A stretch of 64,000 nucleotides of DNA, from assembly GCA_017562135.1 (NCBI GenBank), contig QEYB01001430.1, positions 372,001 through 436,000 of the forward strand, read 5' to 3'. Source of the stretch: Dipylidium caninum (taxonomy: Eukaryota; Platyhelminthes; Cestoda; Cyclophyllidea; Dipylidiidae). Positions 1 through 12,924 of the stretch are shown here, piece by piece. The notes beneath the pieces were generated by a model that was not told where the DNA came from, searched no databases, and saw only the letters and a program-made list of their open reading frames with translations. Positions within the stretch are counted from its first letter, which is position 1; each line of letters opens with the position of its first letter. A program made the translations under genes and the position numbers.

Positions 1-3000
1 CAAACTGTCAAGTGAGGAGACGTGCCCGGAAGTAGACGAGGAGGGGCAGTGTGGCGAGGGCCCTTGGGCGGTTTAATTCGAGTGACCAAATTTTGGGCAT
101 GAAAACGGAGACGCCAACTACCATGGGAGCGGGGCGCGAAGGGACGCACCTCCTTTCTGTCTCCGTGCAGCGCATAAACCTTAAGTTAATTCCACTGCGA
201 GTTACACCATTTCATCGGCCTCCCGTTGATGTGGGCTGCGTACGCCCAGTCGGATAAAACGGACTTCCGTGGCCGATTAGCCACTACTTGGCCACGTGAC
301 GTTCGCTGTCCGTGTGCAATTTCACGCCCTGGGGTCCGGGTTACTCGCCAACTCCTCGTTAATCGCAACTTCAAATCTACAGGGGAAGGCAGAGCTCCTT
401 CAAATGTTTGGCCAACAATTAGTTGAGGACCCGGGCTTCCGAGTGTCGGAAACAGACTGGCCAAGGCGGGGAGACGAAGCCCCCGCGGAGTTGGGAGAAT
501 GCCCCTCAGCCGTAATGAAAGATTAGAAGTATCGCGACAGAAGAGGGGCTTTTGCGAGAGCTCATGATTAATGCAGACGGTGTCGTCGCCTCTGCCAGCC
601 TCGTGCCATGAACACTGACAGTTTTGGGTAGAGAGAAACCCTGCAACTTCCGTCCATGACATCGGAAAGGACGAGGGGGGGGGAGCGAGAAGGGGGAGGG
701 GGCGTGCGATGCACCGGCAACATTAATACCACACAGATCATTTGGGAGGCTTTCACAAACTGCTGATTGCCTCAGCAATCGTTATGACCGCTAGCAGGTC
801 AGTTGACCACCGACCAAGGCAGTGGAGGCAACCGAGACATGGTGAACGTATTTCCCCCGCGTCCAAGCGACATTAGGAAGGGAGAGCCGCATTAAGAATT
901 CACAATGCTCCACGTAATACAGCATCACAGCGTGACGTCGCGCGGGTTGCAACAAAGAAACGGGTTCCGGTTGGTGAAGAGGTGATTTACTTCACGCGGT
1001 GAAAAATCGGTGAGCGAATGCCTCGGACACTGGTTCGGTAGAAGCTGGCACGGTCAGAGAGGCAGGAAACGAGCTAAGTGGGGGTCTTTCCACCACCATA
1101 TTAGGCGGGGGGGGGGGGGGGCAAAGAGCCTCGAGAGTCGGGTTGCGGTGGAGCAGGCCTCCGTGGAAAAGTTAGGGCTGTCCACCGCCACACACACGTA
1201 GACCTCGCATGACACCGCGTGGTGGCGCAGGACGACGATACGGTCTCCGCGCCTCGCCTCTCCGAGGCGTGAAACCTCGGAAGGCGGCGGCGTCGTCGGC
1301 GTCGGGGGAAGGAAGTGTTGTCTAGCCGCTTACCGCTGAAGTTTACTGTTTGCACGCCGCATGAGAGTACGGACAACCCCAAGTCTGCCCTCGATGGAGC
1401 CTGCAGCAGGCAAATGAGACTCTCGTGTCAACAAACTGTACGCGGTCAGACGCGGCTCTGCTTCGTTTGGGGTGTGCAATAAAAAACCCGCGGTGGCCTG
1501 TTTTCTGACAATTTTACCAACGATAAAGTAGGAAACTGTGCATGTTTTGTTGCCTTTAACAATCACAACGCCTGCGTCGACTTTAAGTCGAATGTTTATA
1601 CGCGGCTTTTCAACAAGGCTCGACGCAGATTATGTACACGCACACACACGCGGGCTTACACACATGCCAGTCGAAAGTCGGGACTGTGAAGAGGAAAGAT
1701 GCCCTTATTTAATTATTTATGTCAAAGACGTGCACACGCAAGCACTTAAGGCGACTTCAGAAGGAGTTTTCTTCGAAAGAAAAAGCCTTCAGCTTCACAG
1801 TAACGTCATCCTGCGAGGCAGAGGGGCACTGGAGGGCGCTGGGGGACCTCGAGCCTCGCGGACACGAGGCTCCACAAGACTGGGTCGAGGGCCGCCCCTT
1901 GGCGTATTATGCGCCAGAGGAGGTTTCCCTCGCTCTCGGGGAGAGGCGTAGTCCCTCTCCTCCTCGATTCCATTTCAGACACTGTTAATCACGACGCCGA
2001 CCAACGCTAATGTGCGCAGGTAGTGAAAAAGTGATAACCTTAGTCCAGCGGGAACTCCGCGTTTTCCATAAAAGCTAAAAGCAGCGGAGCAGAATGATGT
2101 GACGGTCAACGCCCCCTCTACTGCACGACAAATGAATTGCGAAGCGTGATCTCACGGTCGAGTTGATTTCTGTCGACGACATCGACATGTCGACGAAATC
2201 GACACGGCAGTGAGTTGCAAGAGTAGACGTCGCATCGGTTCCTCCGTGGGAGGAGACTTTCTCGAGTGAGCATTCGCCACCTCGTCCTGCCTGCCGAGGT
2301 GAAGCAACCGTTGAAGGAGGTTGGAGAGCGACCGAACCCCTGCTCCACAATCCGTCCCCGCGGTGATTCGGTGCAAACTGCCTCCCGCCCCGGCCACGAC
2401 AACGATGAGGTGGCAGGAAGCGACCGACCTTCACCGCGGCCTTGGGGAAGAGGGCGGTGATTCGTCACATGCGGGCGTGTCACACAACCAACATGTCTGC
2501 CCGCAAATCCGGCTGCCACGGGAAACGACTGAAGTGGGCTGGTGGGCTATTAACGCGAAAATTGCCCTCTTCGCTCACAGGGGATAATCCAAAGGTTCCT
2601 CACTGGGCGCAGGGGTGTCTGTGATGGGTGGACGACTTTCCGAATCCCCAGCCTGTGGCAAAAATGGTCAAGGGGAGTGAAAAACAGGCTAACGGAAGAT
2701 AGACGAGTGGCATTTTTTAATGAATATGTGCACCTGCTGGGCGGCCTGAAAGTCGCCGGTGGAGAGGAGGTAAAGCAAGTCCTGGCGCCTGCGACTGGCA
2801 TCAAGTAATGGTAGTACATTACGCCTAAAATCGTCTGACCTGCCAAGAAGTCATCCTCACTCGCACGGCACCATCATTACTGGGCAGAATATGTCAGCGA
2901 CCGCTTTGCTTTCAGGGCAATTCGGTTGCCGTCTGAGGGAGAGGCGGGGAGTTGGGTCACTGTGGGGGAGAACCCCGACACAGCAGCAGTGCTCTCAGCC

Positions 3001-4666
3001 CCGAAATGCAAAAAATTGCCACGCCAGATGCAGATAAGTGGAAATTAATTGCCTCCGCAGACGCAGTCTGCCACGAGCTCCGAGCAGGAGGAGGGGCGAC
3101 AGCCGAGGGGCGAGGATCGGGAGGCGGAGGGCGTGGAGCAGTTCACCAGTGCCCCAATGTACACAGGGGGACATGTGTTATATTGTCAGACATTTAAACA
3201 GAGGAGATAGATAGAGAAGTGGGGCGCAGGGGGTGGGGGAGGGGGGGCGAGTGGCTGTTTCCTTACCGTAGCAAAAGGAAATGGAGGCTTCCGGCCCACG
3301 TCTAATGGACTGAACTGCGCGGCGCAGTGTAGAGTGAGGAGTAAGTTGGAGCGAGCAGAACACGAGTTATGCCGCTGACATTTCACCTCATCACTGCGTG
3401 AGAACTCGACTTTCTGGCGCAGTGGAGTGTGTCAACGTCATTTCCTCACAGCCCTGTGCAACTCGTGTCGAGTGGAGAGAGTTACGCAGTGCCAGAACCT
3501 TTGAACTCGGGCTCCTGTGCAGGCCGAGGGTGTGGCGCTAAAACAACTGCGTTGTTTGTTTGAACGAGTTTCGATGTTCTGGCACCCTGGGTGAGCCAAA
3601 AGCGCGGAGAACGAGGAAAGGATCTCACACCATGAACGAACTGGCAGGAGCAGAGCGTGGCAAGTGAGAGCGGTCAAAGCGGTCTCTCGAGAAATGCGGT
3701 CCTCCGAAAAAGCTGCTTACAACGCGAATGAATGCCTTCAGGCGCGGGGGGGAATGCGTTTGCCCCGGAAGGCGTTTTTGGATGACTGATGGCGCCTTCA
3801 GACTCCACAGAGAAGCCACCACAAGAAAGGGTAAAACGGAGTCACTGCCATACTGCACACGAGATGAATTAGGCTGCACAAACCCCTCCCCATTGGGTGG
3901 TGGAAGCGCAAGTGTGTTGACGAAAGACGCCTTTATTGATTCGTCAACACCGCGTTTGGCAGACCAACTCGGATTTTGATCAAGAACTGTCACTGCGCCC
4001 TCCAATGAGTAGGGGGCAGAGGGCAGAGGTCAGAGGGCTGAGGGCTGAGGGAGGGGGGACTGAGATACGCCAACAGTGAGCAGAAAAAAATGGCATTCTC
4101 TGTGGGATGAATTAAAAACGAAAGGGGGAGGGCGGGATAACACGAAAGAAAAGTGAATAAGTGGCGACCCCGCAAGGGATATAAACACAAATCCCTGGTC
4201 TTGGTCAGAACAGGGTAATTTTTCTCTGGGTTGTCATCGCGATAACTCACTTCCACCAGGGTGGCTCAAAAAGGCCACTTTCCTTCCATCAACGGGGGCA
4301 GTTAGTTCAAACGCTCACAAACATGTTTGCAAGTGAAAAGAACTTTAAAGGCTATTGTTTTTCGTTTTGAAAATCACTAGGGAAACCAGAAAGGTAACGA
4401 GGTGCAGCTAATGGGAGAGGATTTCGACGGGAAGAAGTAATACTCTCCGAGTATGGAATATTCGCGGTCTTCATCGTAGCATTTTTAGGGCAAACTGAAA
4501 GTGTGCCCGTGAAGCGCAGAAGCGGAAGGAGGGAGAAGGGGGGAGGAGGGAGGAGGGGGTTAAAGGTAATTACCAAGTTTTCCTTAGACGTTCCCTAAGA
4601 CAGTACAGGAATTGATTTAATTTCGATGCAAGGCAGTACAGAGAAGTGTAGGAAGTCGGGACTCAC
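1..4666. other. Non-coding stretch at left edge
   Basis: No open frame here reads like a protein family I know, and none is flanked by convincing splice sites. Open frames on both strands are short and rich in Arg, Ser and Pro, as expected from GC-rich DNA. The segment carries a run of 15 G (1107-1121) and purine-rich patches near 3220-3250, 4020-4060 and 4520-4560. If the minus-strand exon proposed at 4667-5005 is real, this is its first intron, and the rest of that gene lies beyond the left edge. Confidence 0.5.
1107..1121 (+). repeat. Poly-G homopolymer (15 G)
   Basis: An uninterrupted run of 15 guanines follows a GGC. It is one of several long G or C runs in the window (near 16397, 19010, 21055, 32749, 43998, 45742 and 46133). 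Run lengths at such sites are also where assemblies are least reliable. Confidence 0.9.
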
Positions 4667-5005
4667 TTGGTGGACATTGCCCATCTTCAAAGCACTATCC
4701 TGAGGCGTGCGATGCTCCGATCTAAGAGGGTTATCTGCTGGGTTGGAGGTTGCCTGATTGTATTGCGGTGTGGGGGAAGTGCGGGCTATATCCAAAGGGT
4801 GATGCTGGACTTCTCCACTTCTTCCGCGCCTAAACAGTCCGCGGTTCAGATGATGTCGGATTGGTCTATAAACGTTTCCGCGATCGCCTTCAACGGTGTT
4901 GGAATGCACGACCCGACTACCACTACTCTCACCACCGGCAGATGGGATACGAAACAACCGTAGAAACTTCTCCCGCGTCTGATTGGATGGTGAGTGTCGT
5001 GGCAT
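4667..5005 (-). CDS. Possible first coding exon of an unidentified minus-strand gene
   Basis: On the minus strand an ATG at 5005-5003 opens 113 codons. They end exactly on codon 113 at a consensus donor: CAA followed by GTGAGT, at 4666-4661. The peptide starts MPRHSPSNQTREKF and is rich in Ser, Asn, Gln, His, Arg and Pro with no low-complexity runs. I recognise no domain and no signal peptide. Five ATTGG/CCAAT pentamers lie within about 110 bp upstream of the ATG, as expected of a promoter for this strand. No second exon is visible further left, so the remainder would lie outside the window behind an intron of more than 4.6 kb. Chance open frames of this length do occur in this DNA, so the call rests on the donor, the ATG and the upstream motif cluster together. 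Confidence 0.3.
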
Positions 5006-5117
5006 GGTAGCACTCAGATTGGTGAATTTCTGCTAAAAAACATCCCCAACCGTGATTGGCCAGTTGTTCAAGGTAAAGCGCATCACAGCCAATGGCCTCC
5101 TCCTATCCGCCCATTGG
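4981..5117. promoter_or_regulatory. Cluster of CCAAT boxes
   Basis: CCAAT or its complement ATTGG occurs at 4982-4986, 5018-5022, 5055-5059, 5089-5093 and 5113-5117, with gaps of 24-37 bp; another is at 5369-5373. One per about 512 bp on both strands is expected by chance. CCAAT is the NF-Y recognition core in animals, and closely spaced copies are typical of promoters. The position, just upstream of the candidate minus-strand ATG at 5005, fits a promoter pointing left. Confidence 0.4.
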
Positions 5118-8083
5118 TATAGATGGGCTCGCGTTTCTTTGTGCACACTGGTACACTTGTGAATGCATTCACGTGTGTGGGTGCGCGCGTTTATGCTTTT
5201 GTGCGCGGACGTCCTAATTTTCGTGCTTTTTTACTGTTTCTTCTCTGTTCTAACATCCTGATCGTCGGGTAGTCTGCTCGCGCTGAGAGACACTTATTTA
5301 AATTCTATGCGATTATTTAGCGATGCCAATAAACTTGGCGAGTGGGCTAAGCTGTTACTTCACGCAGACCAATCAAAGGGGCGCGAGTGCGGATGCTAAC
5401 GCGATCACCACTTTGTCGAATGGTAATAGATGCTAGTGCCGCGGAGGCGAGTCGGCCGGCGACAGTCTCCCTCCGTTTTTTGCTGCAATTAATCGTATGT
5501 TTGCGCTAAACATCTGCCAATCTTAAGCTCGGCCTGGCTCCATAGAATTCGTTTCCCTTATGCACCACTACGGAACTTCTTTTTTCCAGTTGAATCGTTC
5601 CTTTGGTCAAGAGCAAACCGGTGAAAGAAAGAACTTGTTTATCTACATTTAACAATTGCGAATAGTTGTAAGAGAGGTGGCGAGATAGCATATCTTGTTA
5701 ATTCTTCCCTCGTAGCGTATTTGAATGTTCCGTGAATAAGTAATTTGAGTCGTGAAGTCCTTTAAACTCTCCGACATCGGTGCTGCTGAGCCCGCTTAAG
5801 TGAGCTCTCCAATTCTTTTTTTTTCCGTATCTACCATTCATCAATTGCAGTAGGCATTTAACGCATTTGTCTGGTAAAAAACGCTCGATGGATTGCGCGC
5901 CCTCGGGGACAGATGAATGGCGACTGGGACATGATGGACAAAAAAATGTTATCTTTCGCGGACATGGCTAATAATGAAGTCGCAACTTACAGAAGGCAAA
6001 CTACATTAATAGAGCTTTTTTATTTCCCCTTAGACATCATCAAAACTGAAGTGAATGTTAAACACCTAGAATGGTCGTAGTGAGTTACTTTGGCAAATGA
6101 TTAGGAGTAGACATTTATAATAGCTGGCAGTGCAATCGCTACCTCCACTTTGAGATAATCGCATGTCGAAGTACTCAGCCTAACACTTCATGCGCAATGT
6201 AATTTCGGGGGGAGATTCAGGAACCATCACGTGCTACCTTTGACCAAAATTAGGACAAAAATGTCCCGCTTGCATAAGAGGACCAAAGCGGCGTCTTGAT
6301 AGCCTGACTGAACGACTTGTCTTAGTAAACAAGCGCAGTTGCGGTGCGGTGCTGCGCGCGCCACCGCGTGGCCTGCGTGAGTCATAAGCGTCAGACCGTT
6401 TGGTGGCCGAGTTAGCAGACGCTTCTCGCCAGGGGCGCCGTCGCTCCACCACTACCTGTCTCGCGCGCGTGCGTGCGGCAATCGCCTCTGCACTGGCCTG
6501 GGGAAAATCGATTTTTAGTCCGCATCGCCCTTTACACACCATCGATCCGAACAGCGTGAGGCCGAGTTGAAACGAGGGGAAAGCTAAGTGCACGGTAAAT
6601 CGATCGTAAAAGACCCTTTATTTGATCACGTGGTTTGATAAAATGAGGGGTCATGTGGAGAGCACGGAGAGCAGAGAAGACAAAAGCCCGAATGTAAAGA
6701 GTCTCCTGATTGACCAAAGGGGCTACCTTGCGCCTCATCTCTAGCCAGATACGATGGGGTGCCTCCACTGCGTGACAGTAACGTGCAACTCGAGCGCTCA
6801 TGTAATTGCTTTGACGAAGGAAAGAAGCATCCTTTTAGACGTGAAGCACTTCATTTGAGTGACGTAAGCAGGCTTGAGTGTGTGTGTGCATTTGTCTGTA
6901 TGCTTGAAATGTATGGAATTATGCTGATGGCAGGTCCCCTTAGGCTGTCGGTTAAATCATTACATGGTTGGGGAGGCGGATATGAAGGGGAAAGGTGAAT
7001 GGGGCGAACATCTTCGCTCGTGCAAACAATCTGCCCTCCTCTTCCAACACATCAGCTAGGCGGCAACGCCAGCGGTTTGACTATTCTTACACTCTTGCGA
7101 GATATCGCTCTCTCTACGTGGAGTCGCGAAGGGGAAAGATTAGAAGGCAAGAATTGCGAACAATGCTGGAGCTGCGCAAAGAAGAGATGCAGACCGAAGA
7201 CGAGAAGTTTCATTCACCCAGCGCGATAAAACGTTTATTCTCAGCATTCTCTTCTCTGCTTCTCAGAGTCAAGTCCATTCGCAACGAGGTGATTCCCACT
7301 TCTCCACGCAATTGACTTGCCGACTTTTAAATTCGTCACCTTTTGTGCCCCACGAATAATTAGGTGGGAGGGGAAGAGGAGCCGAGAAGCTGGGAATAGC
7401 CCTGTGACCCTTCCACCTCCACCTCCACCCCCGCCTGCGCCTCCGCCTCCTTCACCTTCATCTGTTCAGCCGGACGTTAGGCCTTCAGCGCACAAATCCG
7501 CGGCCAGCCAGTTTGTGGGCGGCTCCACTCCCCGTCCAGCCTCCTCGACGACCGCGACGACGACAGACACTCGTCTAGGCGCCTCAGGCTTCCACGCACG
7601 CTTAAAAACACACTTTCAGGCACGAGGCGACATCGGCGACCGGTGGACACTTCCCGTGGCAGGGGACACGCGGAGGCGATCCGGCCGGTGGTCGGGCGGG
7701 CGGTCGAGCAAAATGTTCGCCGAGATGAGAGGCGCGGTCCAGGGACACCGACCGCGAGCAACTGGTGGTCAGCATTTCCAACGCCTTCGGGACGGTTGCT
7801 CCTCGCAGGTGAGACGAGGCCACGTCTCCTCGACTGAAGTTGTGACCACTCGGGGGAGCACCTCAGACCCCCGTGTCGACACGCACTGGTCACCGAAGCA
7901 ACCAAGTCACGGGAATGTGGCGTGAAATCGGGCGTCTCTTCACACGAAACTCCCCTCTCGTCCACGTGGGGCAAACGCGGGGCGACATCGCCTTCGTTGA
8001 TTGTCCCGCGCCTGTACTTTTCCTCCTCCTCCACCACCAACACCACCGCCGCCATCATCGGCGGGCGCCCGCACCCCCCCCCT

Positions 8084-8104
8084 GTCCACGTCCACGTCCA
8101 CGTG
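8084..8104 (+). repeat. GTCCAC tandem repeat ending in CACGTG
   Basis: Three copies of GTCCAC run directly into GTG, giving repeated CCACGT cores and one perfect CACGTG E-box. It is a short tandem repeat inside the GC-rich block; any bHLH binding is inference. Confidence 0.7.
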
Positions 8105-9230
8105 CTCCCCCCACCGTGCCCTCGCCCCGCGCCCACCCCGTCGCGAGTCGGCGCGACGTCCATCGTCGTCCATCCGCGCTGATGCACCCTGGCTCGAGCG
8201 CAGCCTCGTGGCACCCCGTGGACGATCCGGCAGACTCTGAGTGGGACACATGCCTTTGCGCCTTGGCACACAGGGCCGAAAGCAGCCGGCACAGTCGGTG
8301 CAGGTCCTCATGTGCGCTCACCGCGGGCGGCCACGAGGGCGCAGCCCGCCGAGTCGTCGGCGTCTCAGACCAACTCGTCTCACCCGGCGGCATCCTTCCT
8401 GTCCCGTGGTGGCCCTCTCCACTCTCCCTTTGCCGCAACTGGGCGACGTCGCTCACTCGCTCACTCCAGGCGCCTTCCACAGTTCTCGCCGAGAGGACTG
8501 TCGAGGCACATGATCTGCTTACGTGTCACTTGTCATGCGCTGTTACAAAGAGACGCGGCGGTTACACCTCACTTGCGTGCCTTGACCTGAGGAGCTGACT
8601 TTCGCCGAGGGATGTGCGCGCATTCACCGCTCGTCCCACGCCACCTCGTCCTCGCCTCCCCCGCTCTCTCTCTCTCTTTCTCTCTGGACAGTCGGGCACT
8701 TTCCCCTCCTCCGGCGGGCGGTGACGGCCGTTGCCCACTGACGCGCAGGGCCGCGGGCTGCCCGTCTCGACTCCGCCCTCGCCTGGTGAGCATCTCACGC
8801 GCCAACACCCAGTCGTCGACGTTGGCGACTGTGGTTGCGCGGAGAGCTGCACCGCGGCTGGCAGACGCGATGGCAACGGGAGGAAGACGACGCACGACGA
8901 CGACGACGACGAGGGACGAGATGACGAGAGGAATTTGCGTTTGTCGACACAAACGCGGTGGCCCGTGCCCGGCCCAGGGCGCCCGCGGGCGGCGCCAGCG
9001 CCGCGTGGCAGAAGGGGCGCTGCCACCGGGTCGGGGGGGGCGCGTTACTACGCCCTGCCAGAGAGGCAAGGGGTGAGGTGTCAGTCTTAGGCGGGTGCTC
9101 GGGTGGAAGATAAGATGGGAGAAAAAAACGTGGCATAAAGAAAGACGCAGTTGACAACGTACCCAAGTTGTGAAGTGAACGGAGTGGAAGGCGTGAGGGC
9201 TGTGTGGGTGAGCGGTGTGCGAGTGAATGA

Positions 9231-9314
9231 GTGAGGGAGAGAGAGAGAGAGTGAGCGAGCGAGCGAGCGAGTGTGCGAGTGAGTGAGTGAGTGTGCGCCT
9301 GTCTGCCTGCCTGT
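9231..9314 (+). repeat. Compound GA / GAGC / GAGT microsatellite
   Basis: About 84 bp of (GA)n, then (GAGC)n, then (GAGT)n, then CTGCCTGC-type units. The array is imperfect and non-coding in every frame I would accept. Confidence 0.85.
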
Positions 9315-10889
9315 CTCCTCCGGCACACGCGGCAGCTCCGCCCTCCCCTCAGCACCCCGGCGCCCGATTGGCTCGCAGGCGGCGCGGTGCGCGCACCGCC
9401 GCACGCGGCGTCAGCCTCGTCGTCGTCGTGGAAGGAAGGCGGGGCTGCCTCGCCGATCAGAAGGGTATCATTAACATCGCTACGTGACCGATTTAATGCT
9501 AATCGAGTGCCGATGACGCAGGAGCGTCACAGTCGACTGCCTCGGTCCTCTCAGGCTCGCGTCAAACGCCGCTCTCCGCTCTCCCGACGCCGTCTCGCCT
9601 CCCCCCTGCTGCATGACATCTTCGGGGGGCGCGTGAATCTCGTTGAAGGCTTGAAGGAGGTGGCGCAGCCGCAGTTGGGGGAGGACGGCGACGCAGAGAG
9701 GCGTGGACCGGGAGGAGAAGCGCGTCTAAGAAAATAATTTGAGTAGGAGGAGGAGGAGGAAGGTGAGGCGGGTGCCGGGGACGGAGAAAGTCTAAACTCC
9801 CACTTTCCGCCGAGTAGATCGAGGATGGAATAGCCGAGGAGCCGGTGGGGAACCCGCGTGTCAGGAAGAAAAATTGCCAGGTCGGCGAGAACGCGTGGCC
9901 TCGGGAGGCTGAGAGGAGACGTAGCCAAGGGAGGCTCGGAGAGCGCGCTGCAGACGTGATTTATTCACCGTGACGGGGTGACTCTCTCCGCACGGCGAAG
10001 CGCGCCTCCCACGCCGGCTGTTTTGGCGGTCGGCGCGGAAGTGAGCGGAGAGCAGACAGTCGCAGCAATTCTTTCTCCAAACAGCATAAACAGTGTCACG
10101 CGGCCTCTTCCAAGACGTCACTCAGTCCGCCTGCACTCTGCGCACGAGCTGCGGCGCGTTGACAACAGGCGACCGGTGCCACTCGCCTCCTCTGGTGAAA
10201 TATGCAAATGTCCGTGGTGTCGCGGCTTCCCACGCCTCGCGCCTCGGCGTGCCTCCAGACAGTCGGCTTCTCGTGCTCCTCTCCTCCGAGGCACCTCAGG
10301 TCCGCACCTGAACCGCCTGGCATGCCTCATGGAGGCTCGACGCGGGCGAAGGGGCCAGTCCGGTGGCGGCTCTCCCGCCCATGGCCGGCAGAAGGTGCCT
10401 CACTATTCCGAATGTCACCCTTGTCGAGGTAATGTTAATGCTGTTGGGGTCACAAGTGCCCATTGGGCAGGTGTGAAGGCGTTAAGGCTTCGAGAGAAGG
10501 AGACCCCAGGGGCCATTGCTTCAGCTTAACCACAATTTTTTTCTTAAACACAAAATCGCCAGTGTCGCGGGCAGTCGAGTGGACTCACTTGCCACTTTTT
10601 TAGGAGTACTAAAATAAATTCCAGACGATTATTTAAATTATGGGTGCTGATAATCGTAAGATAAGGACTTTTTCACGCCGTGCAATTTTCCAGCCCATTT
10701 GCCCTCACCACGCCCTGCTCCCCTTTGGTTGGGGGCGAGAGGAGTGTGGGACCAATGACCCTGCCTGCTGGGGACTTTTTCACTCCCGCTAAAACCTTCC
10801 TCTTATGAACGTGTCCTAATTGGGAAAAGTGGGAGTGATAGGTTATTTAGATAAGCGATTCGAACATTTCTGCACATGAATAAATCGCC

Positions 10890-10917
10890 TCCCTCCTCCT
10901 CCTCCTCCTCCTCCTCG
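10890..10917 (+). repeat. CTC trinucleotide microsatellite
   Basis: About nine imperfect CTC/TCC units. Comparable short arrays occur at 12065-12087 (CTC) and 12900-12924 (GGA). Confidence 0.85.
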
Positions 10918-12064
10918 CCCCTCCGCGTTCGCCCATGGGCAGGGCGTCGGTCACCACGACGACTGTGCATAAAAAGTCGCGGTGACCTGTTTTTTTACCC
11001 ATATGCAAATATAACCTCTCTGTGGCCTCGAAAACCGTTTTCCATTGCTCTCTCGACTTTCGGAAACGAGAAACTGCTCTACTTATATCATTTCAGTAGG
11101 AGAACTTGCACATAACAAACTCTGTTGAAGCTGAAATACAATGATTGATGGCATTCTTGATGACAAATGCGAATTAATCGCCTTCCCCAACAGACAACTT
11201 TCTTAGGACAGAGGGAGCATTCTGCGGGTGCTTTCAAGACCAACAAACTGGCCGATGGCCGCTAATGACGAGGCACTCGTGGGCGACACACGTGGAAGGT
11301 CGGATGGGAGCCGGAAGGCTGTCTTCCCCGAGGGGATCGGCAAGACTCGTGCCCACAGTAACTAGATGTTTCCCGGCTGAGGAAAGAGGGGTGTGGACGC
11401 CATTTGCGAGAAGACTCGGGTGGCAGCGGCCTCTGGAGACGACGGGAGGTGGAAGGAAGCAGTGGGAACAGCCAAGGAATAAAGCGAGGAGGGGGACTGT
11501 GGCGTGTCACTGCCACCAGACTCGTTAGCCACCACCAGCGGGGAACGACGATGTGTTCTCTGTTTAGAAGCATCTCGCCCAGCCGACGGGGCGGTGTCTG
11601 TGACTGTGTGGAGATCACTTAAATCATTATGCTCCTCCTCAATTATTGAAGCCAAAGGCTATGACACACGCGTTGTGTAAGGGGCAACGGAGGGGAACGT
11701 GTGGAAGGAGGAGAGCAACAAATCAGGAAATCCCAGCAATATCTACTGCCACCCAATGCCCCCTTTCCTCCCCCCTCCCGCCCCATCGCACTGACTTTTA
11801 TTCCCGTCTTTGCGCCTGCCCAAGTGCCACATCTGCAGGACGAAGTGCTGCTCCGCCGCCCGCCGCCTCCTCTCGGCCGGTGGCGGACGCCTACAAACCG
11901 GAGCTGCCCGAGTTGTTGTGCCTCCTCGCGCAGTGGAGACGTTATCAAAGCCATCTATCGCTTTTTATTTTATTTTATTTGATTGCAATGAGCTTACAAA
12001 ATCCCCCTTTCTACTTCTGCTTATCTCCGCTCTTCAGCGTACCAGGGAAGATTTTCCTTCTTTT

Positions 12065-12087
12065 CCTCCTCCTCCTCCTCCTCCTCA
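12065..12087 (+). repeat. CTC trinucleotide microsatellite
   Basis: About seven CTC units within a longer pyrimidine-rich stretch (12040-12090). Confidence 0.85.
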
Positions 12088-12899
12088 TCTGCCAGAAGCG
12101 GTGCTGCCTAAACGCTCGCATTCGGTACCTTTGAAGGATTATCTTGACGAAAAATGGGAAACGCTTCCTGAAACGACGTGGATAGGTAAAGGAGACGGTT
12201 TTCGTCTCCGGAGGGAGGACCTGCACCTCTAACGCTCGCACGGTGGATTGGAAGGAGACGGAGGGAGGTTGGACCGAGGAGGAGGAGGAGCGACACTTCA
12301 ACGACTCTGCGACGCAGCTGCTCCATGCGAACACCGCGGATAAGTGCCCGTCAGCGGCGAGTGATGCCTCTTCGCCCGCCTCCCCGGTCTCAAGGCGGCT
12401 CTGCGCCGAGGGAGAAGAACAGGACAGGGTGACAGAACACCGCAGCGCTGCCAAGTCACGAGGCGCCGCGCCCTCGGAACTGCTTTGGACGGTCTGCTTT
12501 TTTTGTTGTTGATTTTGTCGCTCAGTGGCCCACAAATCGCGCTGGATGGCGCCTCCCGGCGCCATGTGACCCACGGCGTCTGAATGTCAGCACTGCGAAT
12601 GCCGGGGAGGCTCGCGGACGAGATCCGAGACTTCACTGACGGTCGGTGGGTCGGATGTACGCACGCACGCACGTACGCACACAAAGAGGTCTTTCCCGCC
12701 TCCCCCTTGTCCATCTTCGTCAATCTGCGAAACGTATAATTTAACACCCCGCCGCACAGGAAAGTACAAAGGCTATTTTCAGACGAAACAGAATGCTGCC
12801 TCGTCAGAGGGTGCGAAGAGAGGAAGAGAGAAGAGGGCGAGGTGCTGTTCTCTTAGAAGTCCTCGTCAGACCTCCAAAACAATTGTCCCATCAGCGGCG

Positions 12900-12924
12900 G
12901 GGAGGAGGAGGAGGAGGAGGAGGA
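12900..12924 (+). repeat. GGA trinucleotide microsatellite
   Basis: About eight GGA units, purine-rich on the plus strand, following a GGCGGGGAGGA lead-in. Confidence 0.85.

Larger units (their letters stand above)
7400..10430. other. GC-rich, CpG-rich, low-complexity block
   Basis: This block is visibly richer in G, C and CpG than its surroundings. It holds pyrimidine-rich (CCA/CCT)n, a (GTCCAC)n array and (ACG)n near 8890-8920. Open frames run in several phases on both strands at once, which is what GC-rich DNA without stop codons gives. It may be an unmethylated regulatory island; no start site can be fixed from the sequence. Confidence 0.45.

Noticed and set aside
6995..7315. 106-codon plus-strand open frame rich in Arg, Glu and Leu
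   Set aside because: It starts with GTG, not ATG, has no convincing acceptor, no domain and no partner exons.
7317..9404. Several long overlapping open frames on both strands
   Set aside because: They arise from GC-rich low-complexity DNA with few stops; Arg/Pro/Ser-rich products in all phases, no conserved motif.
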